Below, piece after piece: positions 37,451 through 45,503 of a stretch of 45,995 nucleotides of DNA. The notes beneath the pieces were generated by a model. It made no database searches, was not told the DNA's origin, and saw nothing but the letters and a program-made list of their open reading frames with translations. The stretch is from Bacteroidota bacterium. GTDB taxonomy: Bacteria; Bacteroidota; Ignavibacteria; Tepidaquicellales; Tepidaquicellaceae. A program made the translations under genes and the position numbers. The DNA lies in contig JAFDZQ010000030.1 of NCBI GenBank assembly GCA_018266895.1, positions 1-45,995 on the forward strand, read 5' to 3'. Position 1 is the stretch's first letter. Every line of letters starts with the position of its first letter.

Positions 37451-37488
37451 AAAAGACTGAAGAGAAAAATCTTTTCAGTCTTTTTTTT
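37451..37488 (+). terminator. array terminator, copy 3
   Basis: AAAAGACTGAAGA pairs with TCTTTTCAGTCTTTT around a short A-rich loop, followed by a T8 tract. It differs from copies 1 and 2 by one base in the loop region. Confidence 0.93.
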
Positions 37489-37501
37489 ATTTAAAAAAAT
37501 G

Positions 37502-37509
37502 TAACTTGC
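37502..37509 (+). promoter_or_regulatory. candidate -7 element TAACTTGC
   Basis: It lies 14 bp after the preceding terminator T tract and 64 bp before the M14 peptidase start, mirroring TAACTTAG at 30650. It would drive the 37566-43245 two-gene unit. Weak evidence. Confidence 0.22.
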
Positions 37510-37565
37510 AGAAAGCAAATATTGCCTTCCGGAAGAACACTCCTTTTTATAAATTTTAATTAATT

Positions 37566-40214
37566 ATGATGAGAAACTTACTCATTTTTTTCTTCATTTC
37601 AGTATTATTACTTTTTACAGGCTATTCAAACAGAACATTCTCCCAGACTGACACTCCGGAAAAATATTCAAAGGTCAGAATTTATATCAATAACAGTTCG
37701 GACTTTGAAAGACTCGGAACAGCCGGTCTTCACATAGATCATGCATTAAGGAAAAAAGATTTCATTGAAACATGGCTTTCCCAAAATGAAATTGAGTCGG
37801 TTAAAAAAAGCGGTTTGTCATATCAGATAACTATCAGCGACTGGAAAAAATATTATGATGCGCTTCCTAAAATGAATGCCTCTGAAATCCGCAGGGCTAT
37901 AGAAAATTCAATTGCAACCGATAATGTCAGCCATTCTATTTACGGATCAATGGGAGGTTTTCTCACTTACAGTCAGGTCACTGCCAAATTAGATTCTATG
38001 AGATTAGAATATCCCGGACTTATATCGGCAAAATTCGCAATTGACTCAACCGTTGAAAACAGAAAAATATGGACTGTGAGAGTTTCCAACAGCCCTAATG
38101 CTCCTTCCGGAAGACCTGAAATCTGGTTCCATTCCCTGATACATGCAAGAGAACCTGAAAGCATGGAGCAGAATATTTATTTTATGTACTGGCTGTTTGA
38201 GAATTACAATATTGATCCTGTTGCAACTTATATTCTTAAGAACAGGGAATTGTATTTTACTCTCGTCCTGAATCCAGACGGGTATGTTTACAACGAAACA
38301 ACAAATCCTTCAGGAGGCGGACAATGGAGAAAGAACAGAAAAAATAACGGATCAAGTTATGGAGTCGACCTTAACAGAAATTACGGAATATATCAGTACT
38401 GGAATTCTTCAAACAACGGTTCGAGTACTGTAGCATCCAGCGATACATACAGAGGAACTTCTCCTTTTTCAGAGCCTGAAACAAGGGCTGCAATGAAATT
38501 TGTAAATTCAAGAAACTTTTCAGCAATACTAGGTTCGCATACTTACGGAAACTATCTGATAAAACCATGGTCCTGGCAGGATCCGATTCCTACTCCCGAT
38601 GATTCAAAGTTCAATGAATATCTCGCGGACATGACAATATACAATCACTTTACCACAGGTACGCCTTCACAGACAGTAGGATATAAAGTCAGAGGCGGGG
38701 CAGATGACTGGTATTACAACGATTCGGTTCATTCTCCGCACAGGATAATAGCTATGACTCCTGAAATAGGAACAACAGGTTTCTGGCCGACACAGGCGGA
38801 AATTATTCCGCTTGCACAAAGCATGCTTTTTACAAACCAGTATTTTGCAATGATAGGAGGAGCTTATGTTTATCCCGTTTCAACTGCATTAAATAAAACT
38901 ATTTATTCGGCAGGCGAATCCGGAACATTAAAAATAAAATTTAAAAACAAAGGACTTCAGACTGCGCAGAATGTAAAGATTGAATGTACTTCAGGATCAT
39001 ATTACCTTAATGTTCCTATAACTTTTTATAATTTTCCTTCACTGAATTCATTCTCGGGTGACAGTGCAACATTCGGATTTACAATTTCATCAGCATTGCC
39101 GAACAATTCAGCAGTGCCGGTTGTAATAAAATTCAAACAGAATGATTCAGACGTTGTTTATACAGAGACAAAATACATACTGACAGGAAACGGAAGCGCA
39201 GCATTAGCAGACAGTGCAGAGAACGGATTCAGCAAATGGACAACTAATTTAAGCTGGGCTGTTACTTCTTTACAGTCTCATACTCCCTTGAATTCATTTA
39301 CTGACAGTCCTTCAGGGAATTATACAGATAACTCGACAAATTCAATGACGCTTAATCTTCCTTTAAACGTCAGCAGTTCCCCTGTGACTTTCTTAAGCTT
39401 CTGGCACAAATACAGCACTGAAGCAGGATATGATTTTTGTTATGTCGAAGTATCGAGCAACAACGGGACTACATGGCAGACTGTCAGTTCATACAACGGA
39501 ACTCAGTCAGCATGGATTCAGCAGAATTTAGATATTACATCTTATGCAAATTCATCTTCGCAGCTTAAAATAAGATTCAGATTAACTTCGGATGCAAATA
39601 TTGTTGCGGACGGATGGTATGTTGATGATATTAAACTGACAAATTATACGACATATCTCAGCAGTGTAAATTCAACCGTGAATTTTAAAACAGTCAACGA
39701 AGGCTTTTACAATACATCTTTAAATTTACTTAACATGAAAGATACTGTTACATTGTATCTCAGAAATACAACTTCACCTTATGCAATTACAGATTCAGCA
39801 AAAAGTACAATAGACTCACTTACTTTTACCGGCAGTTTTGTATTTAAAAATACGGCTTCGGGAAATTATTATTATGTGATAAAACACAGGAACAGTATTG
39901 AGACATGGAGTAAAAACGGAGGGCAGGCATATACGTTCGGAGGAACGATGAATTACGACCTTTCTTCTTCTTTATCTCAGGCATACGGCAATAATCTGAA
40001 ATTGATCAACGGAAAATACTGTACTTTCAGCGGTGACATTGATCAGGACGGAAACGTCGATGCAGCGGATATAAGTATTGCTGACAATGGCAGTTTCAGC
40101 GGTTTGACAGGTTATGTTATTTCGGATCTTACCGGTGACAGTTTTGTAGATGTAAGTGATGTTTCTATTGCTGAAAATAATTCTTTTAATGAAATTATTA
40201 AAATAACTCCTTAA
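37566..40214 (+). CDS. secreted M14 zinc carboxypeptidase with MAM-like, GFY and dockerin-like domains
   Basis: The 882-residue protein has a signal peptide (cleavage near RTFS, mature Gln27) and a propeptide-like region to about 120. The M14 metallocarboxypeptidase domain spans about 130-430. The zinc ligands are His193 and Glu196 in HAREP plus His325 in GSHTYGN. The substrate-binding Asn270/Arg271 lie in VDLNRNYG, and the catalytic base Glu400 in MTPEIGTTGFWP. All key residues are present, so it should be active and remove C-terminal residues from peptides. An Ig-like domain (about 432-545), a MAM/immune-inhibitor-A-like domain (545-695) and the GFY module (705-822; EGFYNTSLNLLNMKDTVTLY) follow. 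The dockerin-like loops are DIDQDGNVDAAD and DLTGDSFVDVSD. It ends soon after the dockerin, without the tail of its neighbours or a T9SS domain. It is co-transcribed with the next gene (25-bp gap). Confidence 0.92.
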   Translation: MMRNLLIFFFISVLLLFTGYSNRTFSQTDTPEKYSKVRIYINNSSDFERLGTAGLHIDHALRKKDFIETWLSQNEIESVKKSGLSYQITISDWKKYYDALPKMNASEIRRAIENSIATDNVSHSIYGSMGGFLTYSQVTAKLDSMRLEYPGLISAKFAIDSTVENRKIWTVRVSNSPNAPSGRPEIWFHSLIHAREPESMEQNIYFMYWLFENYNIDPVATYILKNRELYFTLVLNPDGYVYNETTNPSGGGQWRKNRKNNGSSYGVDLNRNYGIYQYWNSSNNGSSTVASSDTYRGTSPFSEPETRAAMKFVNSRNFSAILGSHTYGNYLIKPWSWQDPIPTPDDSKFNEYLADMTIYNHFTTGTPSQTVGYKVRGGADDWYYNDSVHSPHRIIAMTPEIGTTGFWPTQAEIIPLAQSMLFTNQYFAMIGGAYVYPVSTALNKTIYSAGESGTLKIKFKNKGLQTAQNVKIECTSGSYYLNVPITFYNFPSLNSFSGDSATFGFTISSALPNNSAVPVVIKFKQNDSDVVYTETKYILTGNGSAALADSAENGFSKWTTNLSWAVTSLQSHTPLNSFTDSPSGNYTDNSTNSMTLNLPLNVSSSPVTFLSFWHKYSTEAGYDFCYVEVSSNNGTTWQTVSSYNGTQSAWIQQNLDITSYANSSSQLKIRFRLTSDANIVADGWYVDDIKLTNYTTYLSSVNSTVNFKTVNEGFYNTSLNLLNMKDTVTLYLRNTTSPYAITDSAKSTIDSLTFTGSFVFKNTASGNYYYVIKHRNSIETWSKNGGQAYTFGGTMNYDLSSSLSQAYGNNLKLINGKYCTFSGDIDQDGNVDAADISIADNGSFSGLTGYVISDLTGDSFVDVSDVSIAENNSFNEIIKITP

Positions 40215-40239
40215 CAGGGACTATAACGAAAGGAAAACA

Positions 40240-43200
40240 ATGAAAAAAATTCTCTTTGCTTTGATTTTAAGCTTTTTCTTTATTGGGAATTCTTATTCGC
40301 AATTTGATGATCCGAATTTAGACAGGATTCCTGCTGAGTTCTGGGATGCAATCAATCCTCAGACAGTAAACGCAGTTATTACTGATGCCAGCGGATATGA
40401 TAATTTTAATATAGGGACTGATTTCGGAGAGCCTCATTTGTCAATGAATCCCACAAATCCCCTGAACTGCTTTGTGGCTTACAATACTAACGGCGCTCAT
40501 TATGTAACTGACGGATACAACTGGTCTGCAACTTTCAGTCCGAGTTTCGGAGTCACTGTTTACGGCGATCCGGTAACTGCTTTTGACAGTCTCGGAAATC
40601 TTTTTTATGAAAACATGATCGGGGGAATTACAGGAACCAGATTTATTAAATCCGTGAACGGGGGAGTTTCCTTCGGATCGGGTGTCGTAGGAAATAACGG
40701 TGTAGACAAAAACTGGATGGCTGCCGATCAGACAAACGGACCTAATAAAAATTATATTTACACGGTTATGACTCCCAACGGCACATTATCAAATGTAAGA
40801 AGAAGCACGGATAACGGAGTTACTTTTACAAATGCCGATACTCTGGCTAACACATATCCGGGAATGATGGTATGCATTGGACCAAACGGTGCTACATCGG
40901 GTGGCTCTGTGTATATTGTTACAAATACGGGAGCATCTGCATTTGCTGTTACTTATAATTTTTACCGTTCGACGACCGGAGGCACTAATTTTGCTTTAAG
41001 ATCGAGTCAGAATTATGCCGGATATGTAGGAACCAATGTAGGAGGAAGACATTCCGTTCAGAATATGAGGACAAGACCTTATCCTATGATCTCAGCTGAT
41101 AACAGTTACGGTACTTACAGAGGAAGATTATATTTAGTTTATGCAGCAAACAGTCCTGCAGGAGACGGCAACAAACCCAATATCTACTGCAGATATTCTA
41201 CAGATCAGGGACTGACATTCTCTTCTGCAATTTTAGTAAATGACAATGCAAGTCCGGATCTGTCCGATCAGTTTTTTCCGGCAATCTGGTGTGACAAGAC
41301 TACAGGAAGACTTTACTGTAAATGGTTTGATACAAGACTTGATGCAACAAATACCACTATGCATGTTTATGCTTCATATTCAGATGACGGCGGTGTTACC
41401 TGGGCTCCGAATCAGAGGATTACAACTGCAGCGGCAACGATCAACTGTACGACCTGCGGCGGCGGCGGGACTCCGAGATATCAGGGAGATTATGACGCTA
41501 TCTCTTCAAACCCTGTAACTTCTATGATGGCATGGACAGACATGAGAGCAGGAACATTCGGAAGTTATACAGCTTATTATCCGGATTTTGCAATGCTTGT
41601 TAATCCGGCATCAGGCACAGTTCATCAGACAAACAGCTTTAAGAATATTGACGTAACCGTACCATCTGTAAAGTCTTATGCAAATACAGTTACATTTACT
41701 ACAGCAATATCACCCGTACCTGCGACAGGCAGCATTGTGGCTGATTTTCCGGAAGGAAGTACTGTCTCTTCTTTCCCTGCTTCGGCAACTATGAGAGTAA
41801 GAACTGTCGGAATCGTAACCCCGCTCGGAGCTTATACAGTAACAGTAACAGGTTCAGGACCAAATGGAACACCGGTACATAAAAGAACAGTATTAATAAC
41901 TGTGAATAATAGCCTGGGTCCGGCACCGTGTGAGGATTTTACAAGTACAAATTTCCCTCCGGGTGATTTCTTTGAGGAATTCTCGGGTACAAATTACTGG
42001 TCAAGAAGCACTGTAAGCGCTTACGGAACAGGTTCAGGTTCGGCAAGATTTAATTTTTTTAACGCAGGTCCTACATTGCCGATCAATCAGTCTCTTATTT
42101 CAAATAATTTTACAACTACATCAGCAGGTGCTTATCTTACATTTGATGAAGCTTACGCTCCTTATGTAAGTTTAGGTCCTGATACTTTGCTGGTAGAAAC
42201 ATCATCTGACTTCGGTGCTTCTTATACGATATTGGCGACTTTACTCGGAAAAACTGACGGCTCAGGTGAGCTGAACACAGCACCTGCAACATCATCTTCT
42301 TACGTACCTGTTTCTTCAGAATGGAGGTCAAAAATTTACGCTTTACCGGCAGGTACAAACAAGATCAGATTAAAAGCCAAAAGCGGATATGGCAATAATC
42401 TTTATTTAGATAATGTGTGCATACAGAATCTTCCGGCACAAACAGTTTCGACTGTCGGCATATTATCAGAGGGAATGTTCATCCCGTCCAATCCCTACTG
42501 GAGCCTTTTAGATACTATAAGAGTATATCTGCACAGGTCAGATTTTCCTAACATCATTGTTGATTCGGCAAAAGTAACAATGGGTTCAAATGCTGTTTCC
42601 AATACACTAGTTTTTGACAAAGCTCTGAACGGGAATTATTACAGAGTTGTGAAACACAGAAACTGCATTATCACATGGAGCGCAGTTTCACAGGCATTCA
42701 CAAGAGGTGCTGCTTTTTCAAATTACAACTTCATTCAGCCGGACGGGCAGGCATACGGAAACAATCAGGCAATTGTAAGCACGTCACCGTTTTACCGCGG
42801 GATGTTCAGCGGGGATATTAATAACGACGATATTATAGACGGCTCGGATCTCAGCAGCGTTGACAACGGAGCTTTCAACAGTATAACGGGATATGTAAAT
42901 GAGGATGTAAACGGAGATAATTTTACGGATGCATCCGATGTATCAATAGTGGATAATAATGTCGGAATTACTGCAGCTGCACCTCCGGGAGCTGAACCTT
43001 CGGTAAACATTCAGGAGACTGACAGAAGACCTGTGTTCAAAACTGATGCGGAAAGACAAAAGTATGAAAATTCAAAAGGACTTTTGCAATTGAAAAAAGC
43101 GGAAGATTTAAGAATTCAGGATCTCAAAAGAAAAGAAAAAGACCTGCTTAACATGAAATATAATATTCACAACAAAAAGAAAACTGACAGGCAAACACAA

Positions 43201-43245
43201 AACTTAAATAATTCATACGATAATTACGGCAGAGCAGGTCAGTGA
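40240..43245 (+). CDS. secreted Asp-box propeller protein with MAM-like, GFY and dockerin-like domains
   Basis: The 1001-residue protein starts at an ATG preceded by GAAAGGAAAACA. Its signal peptide ends SYS with mature Gln21, a more standard site than in the other array propellers. The propeller (about 40-450) is a divergent member: GEPHLSMNPTNP, STDNGVTF, YSDDGGVTWAPN, and RYQGDYDAISS followed by MMAWTDMRAG. An Ig-like domain (about 465-555) precedes the MAM-like domain (563-730; GYGNNLYLDNVC). The GFY module (742-857) has DTIRVYLHRSDFPNIIVDS and NYYRVVKHRN. The dockerin-like loops are DINNDDIIDGSD and DVNGDNFTDASD. The tail shares VFKTDAERQKYENSK and LLNMKYNIHNKKK with the other BNR tails. 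No terminator separates it from the M14 gene, so the two form one transcript. Confidence 0.88.
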   Translation: MKKILFALILSFFFIGNSYSQFDDPNLDRIPAEFWDAINPQTVNAVITDASGYDNFNIGTDFGEPHLSMNPTNPLNCFVAYNTNGAHYVTDGYNWSATFSPSFGVTVYGDPVTAFDSLGNLFYENMIGGITGTRFIKSVNGGVSFGSGVVGNNGVDKNWMAADQTNGPNKNYIYTVMTPNGTLSNVRRSTDNGVTFTNADTLANTYPGMMVCIGPNGATSGGSVYIVTNTGASAFAVTYNFYRSTTGGTNFALRSSQNYAGYVGTNVGGRHSVQNMRTRPYPMISADNSYGTYRGRLYLVYAANSPAGDGNKPNIYCRYSTDQGLTFSSAILVNDNASPDLSDQFFPAIWCDKTTGRLYCKWFDTRLDATNTTMHVYASYSDDGGVTWAPNQRITTAAATINCTTCGGGGTPRYQGDYDAISSNPVTSMMAWTDMRAGTFGSYTAYYPDFAMLVNPASGTVHQTNSFKNIDVTVPSVKSYANTVTFTTAISPVPATGSIVADFPEGSTVSSFPASATMRVRTVGIVTPLGAYTVTVTGSGPNGTPVHKRTVLITVNNSLGPAPCEDFTSTNFPPGDFFEEFSGTNYWSRSTVSAYGTGSGSARFNFFNAGPTLPINQSLISNNFTTTSAGAYLTFDEAYAPYVSLGPDTLLVETSSDFGASYTILATLLGKTDGSGELNTAPATSSSYVPVSSEWRSKIYALPAGTNKIRLKAKSGYGNNLYLDNVCIQNLPAQTVSTVGILSEGMFIPSNPYWSLLDTIRVYLHRSDFPNIIVDSAKVTMGSNAVSNTLVFDKALNGNYYRVVKHRNCIITWSAVSQAFTRGAAFSNYNFIQPDGQAYGNNQAIVSTSPFYRGMFSGDINNDDIIDGSDLSSVDNGAFNSITGYVNEDVNGDNFTDASDVSIVDNNVGITAAAPPGAEPSVNIQETDRRPVFKTDAERQKYENSKGLLQLKKAEDLRIQDLKRKEKDLLNMKYNIHNKKKTDRQTQNLNNSYDNYGRAGQ

Positions 43246-43595
43246 TAATTCAGATTCATATATTCAAAAGCTGAAAAGAGAGTTTTCTTTTCAGCTTTTT
43301 TTTATGTATTCGGTGAGGCATTTAAGATCTTACAAATAGAATCCACTTCTTCAAAGATATTATACCACCATTTGCTTATTCATTTATATTATTTGTATAA
43401 GTATATAAATTATATAAACAAAATCTGTGTGAACCATTATGGAAATCGGTAGATAACAGAAAACATTTTTGATTTAATTTGATGCCTTAATTCTCAAAAT
43501 CGTAATAATATACATAGAGAAATTGCAGCAATGAGTATATAAATGATTTATATTTTTAAATAAGTTTACAATTTAAATTTTATAAAATATTTGAA
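43246..43595. other. intergenic region before the DUF445 gene
   Basis: It contains the last array terminator and then very A/T-rich DNA, including a TATA-like stretch near 43395-43425. No ORF or RNA gene is seen. The promoter of the DUF445 gene is presumably here. Confidence 0.5.
43266..43303 (+). terminator. array terminator, divergent copy 4
   Basis: AAAAGCTGAAAAGA (43266-43279) pairs with TCTTTTCAGCTTTT (43286-43299), followed by T's. It is related to copies 1-3, with matching changes in both arms that keep the stem. Confidence 0.92.
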
Positions 43596-44879
43596 ATGAA
43601 TTTATTAAAGGAAGAAAATTTGTTGAATACTGGCAATGCTGTCCTGAACAGTGACAAAATTATTGCTTTAAAAAAAATGAAGCTTCTGGCTACAATGCTT
43701 TTCGTTATGATGTTCATTATCTTTATTATAACGAGTATTTATGAAACCGGCATTCCGGCTTTATCTTTTTTGAAAGCATTTTCTGAAGCAGCAATGGTAG
43801 GAGCTTTAGCTGACTGGTTTGCAGTTGTAGCATTATTCAAGCACCCATTTGGTCTGCCAATTCCGCATACTGCAATTATACCTCAAAACAAAAACAATAT
43901 AGGAAAATCATTGGCGGGTTTTATAGAAATGCATTTTCTCACAGAAAAAGTTATTAAGGAGAAGATTCAATCTTCAAATCCGTCTAAGTCTGTTGCAGTG
44001 TGGATGGCAAAAGAATCCAACAGGAAAATGATATTGGGATATATTAAATCATTCATACCCGAAATCTTCATAATATTACAAAATAATGATATTAAGGAGT
44101 TTTTAATAAAAAACCTTAAGGAAAACCTCAAGAGTATAAAATTTTCAAAATTACTTCAAAACATTCTGGAGTTATTAACAGAAAACAATCAGCACGAAAA
44201 ATGGATAAAAATTGTAATTGGTGAGGTAAAGAATATTATCAACAAAAATAAAAATGTAATCAAAGAAAAAGTACAGGAACAGACACCATGGTGGACATTT
44301 GGATTAATTGACGATAAAATTTATAAAAAAATTATATCGAATATACATGATTTTATTGAAGACTTTGAATTAAACAGAGACAATAAGTTCCGAATTGAGC
44401 TAAATGAAAAAATAGCAAAGTTAATAAAGGATCTTTCGGATGATAAAAAACTGATAAAAAAAATTGAAGATTATAAAAACAACATAATTGAAAATAAAGA
44501 GTTAACAAAATTCATTGCCTCTTTTATAGAAAATCTGAGCAATAAATTAAACGATGATATAAATTCTGATAATTCTGAAATATTGAATCTTATAGATAAA
44601 GCAATAAAAAGATTTTCGGAAAATTTGCAGGAAAATGAAGAAATCCGGGAAAAAATTAACTTTTACATATTAGAATTTGCAGTAAAATTTATTAGTGCCA
44701 ACTCCAAAAAAATATGTTCAGTCATAACCGATAAAATTGAAAAGTGGGACAAAGAAGAAATATCTCAGGAGCTGGAAATTCAAATCGGAAAAGATCTTCA
44801 GTTTATTAGAATAAATGGTACATTAGTTGGAGGAATAGTTGGACTTGGAATTTTTATTATACATAAATTTATAACATAA
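43596..44879 (+). CDS. DUF445 family membrane-associated protein (YjiN/YheB-like)
   Basis: The 427-residue protein has the length and layout of DUF445/YjiN proteins. A membrane helix at about 28-50 (KLLATMLFVMMFIIFIITSI) is followed by the family hallmark EAAMVGALADWFAVVALFKHPFG and IPHTAIIPQNKNNIGKSLAGF. A long, charged, helical middle of about 280 residues comes next, and a second membrane helix lies at the C-terminus (LVGGIVGLGIFIIHKF). The molecular function of the family is not established. The gene is visibly richer in A/T, Lys, Ile and Asn than the surface-protein genes before it. It stands alone, with a GGAAGAAAA purine stretch just inside the ORF rather than before it, so an ATG slightly further in cannot be fully excluded. 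Confidence 0.9.
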   Translation: MNLLKEENLLNTGNAVLNSDKIIALKKMKLLATMLFVMMFIIFIITSIYETGIPALSFLKAFSEAAMVGALADWFAVVALFKHPFGLPIPHTAIIPQNKNNIGKSLAGFIEMHFLTEKVIKEKIQSSNPSKSVAVWMAKESNRKMILGYIKSFIPEIFIILQNNDIKEFLIKNLKENLKSIKFSKLLQNILELLTENNQHEKWIKIVIGEVKNIINKNKNVIKEKVQEQTPWWTFGLIDDKIYKKIISNIHDFIEDFELNRDNKFRIELNEKIAKLIKDLSDDKKLIKKIEDYKNNIIENKELTKFIASFIENLSNKLNDDINSDNSEILNLIDKAIKRFSENLQENEEIREKINFYILEFAVKFISANSKKICSVITDKIEKWDKEEISQELEIQIGKDLQFIRINGTLVGGIVGLGIFIIHKFIT

Positions 44880-44953
44880 CCATTTAAATCTTTTAAATCT
44901 GTGAGTAAGGGGAAAATTTAAAAATAATTACTAATTAAAACTTTTTAAAATTT

Positions 44954-45046
44954 ATGAATGCAGAACAAGCCTCAGTTATAGATTTTGAAAAGGCAGTTTC
45001 TTTAAATCCGGAGTTGTATAATGATTTAAAAGATAAGATAAGATAA
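44954..45046 (+). pseudogene. TPR-like ORF fragment ending in a short tandem repeat
   Basis: A 30-codon frame reads MNAEQASVIDFEKAVSLNPE then LYNDLKDKIR and stops inside the AGATA repeat. The VIDFEKAVSLNPE wording matches the second helix of a tetratricopeptide repeat. It may be a remnant of a longer TPR gene. Thirty residues are too few to be sure, and no further TPR homology follows in any frame. Confidence 0.3.
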
Positions 45047-45055
45047 GATAAGATA
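45031..45055. repeat. pentanucleotide tandem repeat (AGATA)x5
   Basis: Five perfect AGATA units at 45031-45055, at the end of the TPR-like fragment. It is a simple sequence repeat that could change length by slippage. Confidence 0.9.
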
Positions 45056-45207
45056 AATAATAAACACTGATATAAAGTATTTCAAACGTATAAGACATGG
45101 AATTTCGAAATAAATTTCGTCAGGCAGAGGGAAATTACAACTTTCTCAAATACAAAGTTTAAGAAGGCGGAACCGGAGATAAAGGTGCTGTGAGAACATT
45201 ACTAAAT

Positions 45208-45333
45208 TTAAAACTTCCTCTTGCCCTTTAAATATTCAATATATTCTTTAAAGCCAAAACTGAAAATCATAGAAATGGCATCTATTATTAAAGCAACGAT
45301 TATCAGTCCAAGCAACAATAAATAATATTTCAT
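45208..45333 (-). CDS. possible 41-residue single-helix membrane peptide
   Basis: The frame from the ATG at 45333 encodes MKYYLLLLGLIIVALIIDAI, then SMIFSFGFKEYIEYLKGKRKF and a TAA. It gives one strong membrane helix followed by a basic end, a plausible small membrane protein. No ribosome-binding site or homology can be judged, and A/T-rich DNA readily yields such frames by chance. Confidence 0.28.
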   Translation of the reverse strand: MKYYLLLLGLIIVALIIDAISMIFSFGFKEYIEYLKGKRKF

Positions 45334-45380
45334 AGATTATTTTTTAAATTAAAAAGAGCGTGTAAAAGACAATTAAGTCC

Positions 45381-45503
45381 TTAAAATAATTTGAAAGGTA
45401 GAATATCATTTAACGTTTTATCCGTTGGTTTAAGCAACTGCCTGCAAACCAGATAAAATCCAAAAGCTGTGACAGTAAAATACAATATGATAGGAATTAG
45501 CAT
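45381..45503 (-). CDS. possible 40-residue single-helix membrane peptide
   Basis: The frame from the ATG at 45503 reads MLIPIILYFTVTAFGFYLVC, then a basic/polar end ending in PFKLF. A TTG at 45527 would add NLKRYLF in front and give a better positive-inside start. It is close to the 45208-45333 frame on the same strand. Coding status is doubtful. Confidence 0.2.
   Translation of the reverse strand: MLIPIILYFTVTAFGFYLVCRQLLKPTDKTLNDILPFKLF

Noticed and set aside
23271-43245. Calling the array proteins active sialidases
   Set aside because: Asp boxes and the propeller layout are present, but I could not place the Arg triad, the Tyr/Glu pair or the acid-base Asp. Such Asp-box proteins are often non-enzymatic.
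45031-45055. Phase-variable switch through the AGATA repeat
   Set aside because: In the plus direction every reading frame meets TAA within three repeat units, so changing copy number cannot restore a long frame across it. It therefore cannot be a normal on/off frame switch for the TPR-like ORF.
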